NCBI GenBank assembly: GCA_001822215.1
Contig: MHQD01000013.1
Location: 1-8,791 of the forward strand
Length of the DNA: 8,791 nucleotides
From: Candidatus Sungbacteria bacterium RIFCSPHIGHO2_01_FULL_50_25
GTDB taxonomy: Bacteria; Patescibacteriota; Minisyncoccia; Sungbacterales; HO2-52-23
Direction: 5' to 3'
Below are positions 1-5,301 of the stretch, piece by piece (the stretch's first letter is position 1; every line of letters begins with the position of its first letter). The notes under the pieces are model-generated. The model saw only the letters and a program-made list of their open reading frames with translations, was not told the origin of the DNA and did no database searches. The position numbers and the translations under genes were made by a program.

Positions 1-897
1 TACGAGCGGCTTTTACCGGTTGTGGGTGTTGACGCAAAAAACATCCTCGTATCGCTCGTAGAAATTGAAAAGCGGCACCTCCGTTTTTGGGAAGATTTTT
101 TCCATGAGCCGGCGCCCCCGCTCGGCATATTCACAAAGTTCCGCATATCGCTTGCGGTCGCGGTCGCACGCATATTCGGGGATCGCGCAATTCTCCTCAT
201 TCTTGAATCAACCGAAATTCACGCAATCCGAGAATATTTTGCCGTATGGGACCGCTACCGTGATTCAGAAATGGGAAGTTCGATAAAAAAAATCCTTATC
301 GAAGAGCTCCACGACGAAGAAATTGTCATTACGGGAACGGCCTCGCGCGGGCTTCGCGGTGGAAATATCAGAAATCTTTTTTTGGGATTAAACGACGGCC
401 TCGTAGAAATTCTCGGCGTAGTGAGCGGCCTTTTTGCCGCGTTTGACCATACGTCATCCGTCGTCATCGCAGCACTCACCGTTGCAATCGCAGGGTCATT
501 CTCCATGGCCGCAGGCGTATTTGCCGCGGAAAGCTCGGAAAACGAGATCAAAGAAGTTCACGACCGGAAGCGCGCGTTCCTCGACGACCGCGCGAGAACC
601 GGCAAAGACGAACCTGAAGGAACCCGCCCCGTGGCATCATCTCTCATCGTCGGCATTTCTTATTTTTTCGGAGCGATGGTGCCGATTCTGCCTATTTTTT
701 TCGGAGCGCGGGGCATCCTTATTTCCTTTCTCGCGAGCGGACTCATCGCAATCGTTATCGCAACCGCAATATCGTTCGTCACCGGCATGAATATTCGAAA
801 ACGAATACTCGTAAACACCGTAATTCTCACGCTTGCCGTCTCCATTACCTATACTATGGGAATCGTCGCAAAAAATATATTGGGCGTGAGCATATAA
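1..897 (+). CDS. Ferritin-like/VIT1 fusion membrane iron transporter (MbfA-like), 5' partial
   Basis: The reading frame is open from the first base, so the true start lies upstream; the GTG at 22 is probably internal. In the 298 visible residues, roughly 1-115 are a helical ferritin/rubrerythrin-like domain with the diiron-type motifs E23xxH26 and E101xxH104 plus E69/E72/H74. A VIT1/CCC1 domain follows, opening with the family signature LGLNDGLVEILG (about 128-139). I count five hydrophobic segments, near 130-148, 153-175, 212-236, 238-262 and 268-293. Between the second and third lies a short acidic stretch (E177, E180, E182, E185) where VIT1 proteins bind metal. Fusions of this order are known as MbfA in alphaproteobacteria, where they export ferrous iron across the inner membrane; the same role here is inference. 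It could instead move manganese. The stop is 6 bp before tgt, suggesting co-transcription without an obvious functional link. Confidence 0.85.
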   Translation, partial: YERLLPVVGVDAKNILVSLVEIEKRHLRFWEDFFHEPAPPLGIFTKFRISLAVAVARIFGDRAILLILESTEIHAIREYFAVWDRYRDSEMGSSIKKILIEELHDEEIVITGTASRGLRGGNIRNLFLGLNDGLVEILGVVSGLFAAFDHTSSVVIAALTVAIAGSFSMAAGVFAAESSENEIKEVHDRKRAFLDDRARTGKDEPEGTRPVASSLIVGISYFFGAMVPILPIFFGARGILISFLASGLIAIVIATAISFVTGMNIRKRILVNTVILTLAVSITYTMGIVAKNILGVSI

Positions 898-903
898 CCC
901 GCC

Positions 904-2040
904 ATGATCCGCTTCACCATACTCAAAGAATCGGCGCGCTCCCGCGCGCGCGCGGGAATTCTTGAAACGCCTCACGGCATCGTGGAAACACCGGCGCTCG
1001 TTCCGGTCGCGACGCAAGGCGCCATAAAAGCGCTCACGATCGATCGGGTGTATGACGCAAAAACAGAAATCCTCATCGCAAATACCTACCATCTGCATCT
1101 GCGCCCTGGAGAAAAGACCATAGGAAAAGCCGGAGGACTGCATCATTTTATGAACTGGCAAAAGCCTCTTATGACGGATTCCGGCGGCTTCCAGGTTTTT
1201 TCGCTCGGATTCGGGGAGGATCACGGCGTCGGTAAGGTGCTCGCAAAAAAGCGGAAAAAAATAATCTCGACTGGCGACCAGCCGAAAAAACTTACCATCA
1301 CGGAAGACGGTGTGGCGTTTCGCTCGTCGCTCGACGGACGCGAGGTTTTTCTCGGCCCGAAAGAATCGATCGATATCCAGGAATCCCTCGGCGCGGATAT
1401 CATGTTCTCGTTCGACGAGTGCACGTCGCCCCTCGCGGACCGGGCCTATGTGAAAAAATCGCTTGAGCGGACGCACCGCTGGATCAAAGCGTCTTTGCGC
1501 GCGCGCCGCTCGCGCGCCGCTCTCTACGGAATTGTCCAGGGGTCCCATTTCAAGGACCTGCGCCAGAAGAGCGCCGCATTCGCAAACTCCCTTGATTTCG
1601 ACGGGTTCGGCATCGGCGGAGATCTCGGCACCGGCAAAGACGTCACCAAGAGCATCCTCTCCTGGACCGTCCCGATTTTGGACAAGCGAAAGCCGCGCCA
1701 TCTCTTGGGCATCGGAAAACTCGACGACCTCGCGCTCATCATAAAAGGCGGCGCAGACACCTTTGACTGCATTGTTCCGACGCGCTACGCCCGCCACGGC
1801 ATCGCGTTTACCTCAAAAGGGAAACTGAACATGGCGCAGAGAAAATTTCTTTCAGATACTGCGCCGCTTGACCCGAAATGCCGATGCACGGTGTGTGCGA
1901 CGCACAAAAGAAATTATATTTCTCACCTCTACCGTGCAGGAGAAATTTCCGCGCTCTCGCTCCTCACATTCCACAACCTTTTTTATTACCACACGGTGAT
2001 TGAATCCATCCGGCAGAAAATAAAAAACGGAAAGCTCTAA
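904..2040 (+). CDS. tgt: tRNA-guanine transglycosylase (queuine/preQ1 tRNA-ribosyltransferase)
   Basis: Exchanges guanine-34 in the anticodon of GUN tRNAs for a queuosine precursor (preQ1 in bacteria). The 378-residue protein shows the family landmarks: DSGGFQ with catalytic D92, GIVQGS (209-214), an LLGIGKLDDL segment, and FDCIVPTR with D288 in the position of the nucleophile. The zinc site is C326-x-C328-x2-C331 with H357; the C331-to-H357 spacing of 26 equals that of E. coli Tgt. The two catalytic aspartates are 196 residues apart against 175 in E. coli, because about 21 extra residues, rich in Lys and Gly, follow FSLG (near 103-128). The tail after the zinc histidine is correspondingly short. 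ATG 904 follows the upstream stop by 6 bp and has no Shine-Dalgarno. No queuosine synthesis gene is present here, so preQ1 may come from genes elsewhere or be salvaged. Confidence 0.96.
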   Translation: MIRFTILKESARSRARAGILETPHGIVETPALVPVATQGAIKALTIDRVYDAKTEILIANTYHLHLRPGEKTIGKAGGLHHFMNWQKPLMTDSGGFQVFSLGFGEDHGVGKVLAKKRKKIISTGDQPKKLTITEDGVAFRSSLDGREVFLGPKESIDIQESLGADIMFSFDECTSPLADRAYVKKSLERTHRWIKASLRARRSRAALYGIVQGSHFKDLRQKSAAFANSLDFDGFGIGGDLGTGKDVTKSILSWTVPILDKRKPRHLLGIGKLDDLALIIKGGADTFDCIVPTRYARHGIAFTSKGKLNMAQRKFLSDTAPLDPKCRCTVCATHKRNYISHLYRAGEISALSLLTFHNLFYYHTVIESIRQKIKNGKL

Positions 2041-2047
2041 CTTTTAT

Positions 2048-2773
2048 ATGCGCCTCCATCGCTTTATCGGACAATTTGATTTCTCGCAGAGCCTCACGTC
2101 GCTCGCCGACCCCCGTACGGTCCGCCGGATCATAAAAGTATTTCGGCTCGCCGAAGGCGATTCCGTCATTTTAAGCGATGGGAACGGGCGCGAGTGCATT
2201 GCAGAAATCAAAAAAATAGAGGGGAAAAAGATCTATCTGTTAATACGAAAAGAAAACGGCAGCGTCAATCGGGCACCCGGCGGGATTACGCTCTACTGCG
2301 CAATCCTCAAACGGGAGCATTTTAAGCTCATGGTCCAAAAAACGACCGAGATCGGAATTGCCGAAATCACGCCTATGATCACCGACCGCACCGTGAAAAA
2401 AGCGCTCAACCTCGGACGCCTGCAGGATATCGCGCGTGAATCAACCGAGCAATCCGGACAGCAATTCGTCCCGAATATCCGGGAGCCGGTTCCATTCGAA
2501 GAAGCGATCAAAGAAGCGCGAAACAAGAAAACTGTTCTCTTTTTCGACCAGACAGGCGGTCAATTCGAAAAGCGAACCGTCGCACATACGAAAGATATTG
2601 CGCTTTTTATCGGCCCGGAAGGCGGATGGAGCGATACGGAGCGCGCCGTTGCCGCTGCGCATGGCTGGCACATCGTGCGCCTATTCCCGACGGCACTGCG
2701 CGCTGATACCACAGCCATCATTGCAAGCTTCCTCGCATCCAATTCCCAAACAAGCCCGCATCCGGTAGAATAG
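2048..2773 (+). CDS. rsmE: 16S rRNA (uracil-1498-N3)-methyltransferase
   Basis: SAM-dependent SPOUT-family enzyme that methylates N3 of U1498 in helix 44 of 16S rRNA, in the cytoplasm. Its 241 residues match the usual family size. The first ~70 residues form the PUA-like RNA-binding part, starting MRLHRFIG, with a LSDGNG turn at 42-47. The knot domain follows, with KREHFKLMVQKTTEIG (88-103) and ESTEQSGQ (131-138), then the SAM-binding loop GPEGGW at 189-194 with E198. The last conserved motif, usually LG..ILR.ETA, reads RLFPTALRADTTAI here, so it is divergent but aligned. Start ATG 2048 lies 7 bp after the tgt stop with no clear ribosome-binding site, implying translation from a shared mRNA. 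The C-terminal tail after residue 230 is short and low in conserved residues. Confidence 0.94.
   Translation: MRLHRFIGQFDFSQSLTSLADPRTVRRIIKVFRLAEGDSVILSDGNGRECIAEIKKIEGKKIYLLIRKENGSVNRAPGGITLYCAILKREHFKLMVQKTTEIGIAEITPMITDRTVKKALNLGRLQDIARESTEQSGQQFVPNIREPVPFEEAIKEARNKKTVLFFDQTGGQFEKRTVAHTKDIALFIGPEGGWSDTERAVAAAHGWHIVRLFPTALRADTTAIIASFLASNSQTSPHPVE
2743..2771 (+). promoter_or_regulatory. Candidate sigma70-type promoter ahead of the repeat and PPC gene
   Basis: A -35-like TTCCCA (2743-2748, 4 of 6 to TTGACA) is separated by 17 bp from a -10-like TAGAAT (2766-2771, 5 of 6 to TATAAT). It overlaps the end of rsmE. An ATG (2779) starts 7 nt past the -10, the same geometry as at the protease promoter further on. 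It would drive the PPC, tRNA-binding and oxidase genes. Only pattern matching supports it, and the -35 is weak. Confidence 0.35.
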
Positions 2774-2782
2774 GAGATATGA

Positions 2783-2882
2783 ATCCCGTGAGAGATCCCT
2801 CGCTCAAAAAAATAGCGCGGCTCCTCCATATGGGATATTAGGAAACAACGTCGCATTTTAATCTATAAATCTCTAACGGGAT
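2783..2882. repeat. Inverted repeat with NPVR/SNG-type arms (dispersed CPR-like palindromic element)
   Basis: The left arm ATCCCGTGAGAGAT (2783-2796) and right arm ATCTCTAACGGGAT (2869-2882) are inverted complements at 13 of 14 positions; the mismatch is G2790 opposite A2875. The arms enclose 72 bp without a conserved gene. The right arm ends inside the ATG of the PPC gene (2881-2883). In the forward frame the left arm with one preceding base encodes NPVRD, and the right arm followed by the start ATG reads I-S-N-G-M. I recall runs such as NPVRN and SNGV in many predicted CPR proteins, which would be the same palindrome; that link is from memory. The interior holds TATAAA at 2864-2869, a possible -10, and a small palindrome CCATATGG at 2826-2833. 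No convincing target-site duplication is seen. Confidence 0.65.
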
Positions 2883-3300
2883 GAAAACAATCGCACATGA
2901 TGAAAAACGGTATATGATACGGCTCGACGCCGGGGAAGAGCTTTTTTCGTCGCTCATTTCATTTGCCGAGGACTCCGGAATCCGCTCTGCGTCGTTTACC
3001 GCAATAGGCACTGCGCAAGAAGTCATTCTCTCGTGGTACAATCTTGCCAAAAAACAATACGAAGACACGGCCATTGCCGATAATCTTGAAATACTCGGAA
3101 TCACCGGAAATCTCGGACTCCTTGACGGAAAACCGATTATACACGCGCACGGAACATTCGGAGACCGCGGGCTCTCTGCAAAAGGAGGGCACATAAAAAA
3201 ACTCGTGGTCCTCGCAACCTGCGAGGTAAGCCTTATACGATCCGAAGGTGCATTTGAGCGCAAGCCGGATGAAGCAACAGGACTTAATCTTCTCATATGA
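2881..3300 (+). CDS. PPC/DUF296 domain protein
   Basis: A 139-residue single-domain protein of the plants-and-prokaryotes-conserved (PPC, DUF296) family. Family landmarks are an N-terminal RYMIRLDAGEELFSSL strand-helix (10-25), a central strand region with FTAIGTAQEV (39-48), and the motif HAHGTFGDRG...GGH with H88, H90 and H104, residues often placed to bind metal in this fold. Structures of prokaryotic members show small trimeric proteins of unknown biochemical role, and plant members fuse the domain to AT-hook DNA-binding motifs. No AT-hook is present here. ATG 2881 is chosen because the conserved N-terminal strand begins within ten residues; it overlaps the right arm of the inverted repeat and lacks a clear Shine-Dalgarno. 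The stop overlaps the next gene's start as ATGA, so the two are probably translationally coupled. Function is unknown. Confidence 0.85.
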   Translation: MKTIAHDEKRYMIRLDAGEELFSSLISFAEDSGIRSASFTAIGTAQEVILSWYNLAKKQYEDTAIADNLEILGITGNLGLLDGKPIIHAHGTFGDRGLSAKGGHIKKLVVLATCEVSLIRSEGAFERKPDEATGLNLLI

Positions 3301-3623
3301 CGGATAAAATACCCTTTAGTGATTTTAAAAAAATCGATCTTCGCATCGCGCGGGTTGAATCGGTTGAGCGGATCGAAGGATCTGATAAGCTTTTAAAGCT
3401 CGCGATCAATGCAGGAGGGGAGGCGCGAACGCTCGTCGCAGGAATCGGCGCGTCGTACGAGCCGGAATCGCTTATAGGGAGGGGGATTGCGGTGGTCATG
3501 AATTTGGAGCCGCGCGTTATTTTTGGTGTTGAATCAAACGGCATGCTTCTTGCGGCTGACGACGGCGGACCAGTACTTTTGGGGACCGACCGCAGCGTGC
3601 CGCCCGGAACAATAATAAGGTAA
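3297..3623 (+). CDS. Stand-alone tRNA-binding OB-fold protein (MetRS C-terminal/EMAP-II-like)
   Basis: This 108-residue protein is entirely one tRNA-binding OB-fold domain. Conserved stretches are DLRIARVESVERIEGSDKLLK (14-34), TLVAGI (45-50), the AVVMNLEP strand (65-72) and GVESNGMLLAA (77-87). It ends in PPGTIIR, the usual final strand. It resembles the dimerising C-terminal extension of bacterial methionyl-tRNA synthetase more closely than the chaperone-like CsaA, because it keeps EGSDKLLKL and VESxGMLLAA. In family terms it would bind tRNA non-specifically and might act in trans with a MetRS lacking this extension; that partnership is inference. Start ATG 3297 overlaps the preceding stop by four bases. 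The stop is 13 bp before the oxidase start. Confidence 0.88.
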   Translation: MTDKIPFSDFKKIDLRIARVESVERIEGSDKLLKLAINAGGEARTLVAGIGASYEPESLIGRGIAVVMNLEPRVIFGVESNGMLLAADDGGPVLLGTDRSVPPGTIIR

Positions 3624-3626
3624 TGC

Positions 3627-3632
3627 GGGGAG
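3627..3632 (+). promoter_or_regulatory. Ribosome-binding site that supports a TTG start
   Basis: GGGGAG lies four bases before TTG 3637. It is the clearest Shine-Dalgarno-like sequence in the window. The frame has a TAA at 3616-3618 and no ATG or GTG between that stop and the conserved N-terminus, so the site helps fix TTG as the oxidase start. Confidence 0.6.
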
Positions 3633-3636
3633 AGCT

Positions 3637-5280
3637 TTGGATCTTCCATCAGAACTGAAAAAACGAATAGTGGGAGACGTCTCAACCGACGCCGAGACCA
3701 TTGAACGCGCGAGCCACGACGCAAGCATTTTTGAAATGCGTCCGTCGGTCGTCGTATTCCCGAAAAACTCCCAGGACATAAAGGCCCTTGTCAGATTTGT
3801 AAGCGAAGAAAAAGAAAACAACCCAGCCCTCTCGCTTACCGCGCGCGCGGCGGGAACGTGCATGTCGGGCGGGCCGCTCACAACTTCGATATCTGTAGCG
3901 TTTACAAAATATATGAATGCGATCGGCAATACCTCGGGCTCCCGCATCACTGCAGAACCCGGAGCATACTACCGCGATTTTGAAAAAAAGACCATTTCGC
4001 AAAATCTCCTGCTTCCCTCGTTTCCCGCATCGCGCGAAATGTGTGCGATTGGAGGCATGATCGCAAACAACGCCGGGGGAGAGAAAAATATCAAATACGG
4101 AAAAACCGAGCGCTACGTCAAACGACTCTGGGCCGTGCTTTCGGACGGCAATGAATATGAATTTGCTCCTTTGAGCGAGCGCGAACTTGAAGCGAAGCTC
4201 CATCTCCCGACATTCGAAGGCGACGTATACCGAGGTGTCTCTTCAATCGTGAGAGAGCACCATGCCGCCATTGAAAATGCGCGGCCGCATGTATCAAAAA
4301 ATTCTGCCGGGTACGCGCTCTGGAATGTATGGAATCCGGATACAAAGATTTTCGACCTGACCAAACTCTTTGTCGGATCCCAGGGAACGCTCGGCTTAAT
4401 CACAAAGGCGGAATTCGAACTCGTGCCGGTGCAAAAACATTCCCAGATGATCATACTCTTTTTGCCGTCAATCGATCTCTTGAGCGAGCTCACTTCCGCA
4501 ATACTCCCGCACAAACCGGAAAGTTTCGAGGCCTACGACGACCATACGCTCAAACTCGCGCTCAAATTCTTTCCGTCCTTCGCGCGGCTCTTAGGGCTCA
4601 AGAATCTTTTTTCGTTCGCGCTCCATTTTCTGCCGGAACTTTTTCTCCTATTAAGAGGCGGATTGCCGAAACTCATACTCCAGGCGGAGTTTACCGGAGA
4701 CGACCTCGGGCTTGTCGAGGAAACACTCCGACGCCTTGAGAAAGATATTAAGCCATTCGGCGTCCGCTATCGCATTGCAAAATCAGCTTCCGACGTCCTC
4801 AAATACAAGCTCATCCGCCGGGAATCATTCAATCTCCTCAGAAACAGAATCAAGGACCGCCATACCGCACCCTTTATCGATGACTTTGTGGTGAATCCGG
4901 AAAAACTGGAAGAATTTTTGCCGAAACTCAATGAAATCCTTTCGCGGTATAACCTCATCTATACAATCGCGGGACACATGGGAGACGGAAATTTCCACAT
5001 CATTCCTTTGATGAATTTCCATGATCCGAGCGAGCGCGCAATCATCCCGGAGCTATCGAAAAAAGTGTATGACCTCGTATTCCAGTATCACGGATCGACC
5101 ACGGGCGAGCATAACGACGGATTGGTTCGCGGGCCGTTTCTCAAGCAGATGTTCGGGGAAGACGTATACCGCCTCTTTGTCGAGACAAAACGAATCTTTG
5201 ATCCTAAAAATATCTTCAATCCGAACAAAAAAATCGGCGTCAGCATGGACTACGCGTTCCAATTCGTGAGAAAAGATTAA
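3637..5280 (+). CDS. FAD-linked oxidase, GlcD/D-lactate dehydrogenase type
   Basis: A 547-residue flavoprotein of the vanillyl-alcohol-oxidase/PCMH superfamily, which oxidises 2-hydroxyacids such as glycolate or D-lactate. The FAD-binding half (about 35-260) shows the pyrophosphate loop AAGTCMSGG (71-79), IGGMIANNAGG (138-148) and FVGSQGTLG (245-253). The C-terminal oxidase half carries FIDDFVV (413-419), the metal-site motif GHMGDGNFH (446-454; H447 and H454), GEHNDG (490-495) and the final FDPKNIFNPNKKIG. Substrate cannot be read from the sequence. There is no C-terminal cysteine-rich iron-sulfur module and no GlcE/GlcF-like neighbour, so the electron acceptor is unknown. A hydrophobic stretch near 324-340 could mediate peripheral membrane contact. 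TTG 3637 is the start: a stop precedes it in frame and the conserved N-terminus (DLPSELKKRIVGDVSTDA) begins immediately. Confidence 0.9.
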   Translation: MDLPSELKKRIVGDVSTDAETIERASHDASIFEMRPSVVVFPKNSQDIKALVRFVSEEKENNPALSLTARAAGTCMSGGPLTTSISVAFTKYMNAIGNTSGSRITAEPGAYYRDFEKKTISQNLLLPSFPASREMCAIGGMIANNAGGEKNIKYGKTERYVKRLWAVLSDGNEYEFAPLSERELEAKLHLPTFEGDVYRGVSSIVREHHAAIENARPHVSKNSAGYALWNVWNPDTKIFDLTKLFVGSQGTLGLITKAEFELVPVQKHSQMIILFLPSIDLLSELTSAILPHKPESFEAYDDHTLKLALKFFPSFARLLGLKNLFSFALHFLPELFLLLRGGLPKLILQAEFTGDDLGLVEETLRRLEKDIKPFGVRYRIAKSASDVLKYKLIRRESFNLLRNRIKDRHTAPFIDDFVVNPEKLEEFLPKLNEILSRYNLIYTIAGHMGDGNFHIIPLMNFHDPSERAIIPELSKKVYDLVFQYHGSTTGEHNDGLVRGPFLKQMFGEDVYRLFVETKRIFDPKNIFNPNKKIGVSMDYAFQFVRKD

Positions 5281-5294
5281 AACGGTGCTACAAT
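5266..5294 (+). promoter_or_regulatory. Extended -10 promoter giving a leaderless protease mRNA
   Basis: The sequence TGCTACAAT (5286-5294) is an extended -10 with hexamer TACAAT (5289-5294). A weak -35, GTGAGA (5266-5271, 4 of 6), lies 17 bp upstream inside the oxidase's last codons. Only 7 nt separate the -10 from ATG 5302, so transcription would start at or beside the start codon, leaving no room for a Shine-Dalgarno. This suggests the protease has its own promoter and a leaderless transcript. Confidence 0.5.
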
Positions 5295-5301
5295 ATCTTT
5301 C

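Noticed and set aside
887..904. TATAAC at 893-898 just before tgt as a possible -10.
   Set aside because: No -35 match at suitable spacing and no extended TG; the 6-bp gap is better explained by read-through from the upstream gene.
637..1797. Long minus-strand frame of 386 codons opposite the end of the ferritin-VIT gene and most of tgt.
   Set aside because: It lies antisense to two clear conserved genes, shows no recognisable motif, and is explained by GC-rich codon use on the plus strand.
2778..2886. Possible target-site duplication around the inverted repeat (TGA before the left arm and at the end of the right arm).
   Set aside because: The right copy uses bases of the arm itself; the only independent match is a 2-bp GA, too short to support insertion by transposition.
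3623..3658. ATG at 3623 overlapping the stop of the tRNA-binding gene (TAATG).
   Set aside because: It opens only a short frame (MRGELWIFHQN) in the wrong register; the oxidase frame needs TTG 3637, which has a good ribosome-binding site.
3682..4203. Minus-strand frame of 173 codons opposite the FAD-linked oxidase.
   Set aside because: Low-complexity Phe/Arg-rich translation, antisense to conserved FAD-binding motifs; a shadow frame.
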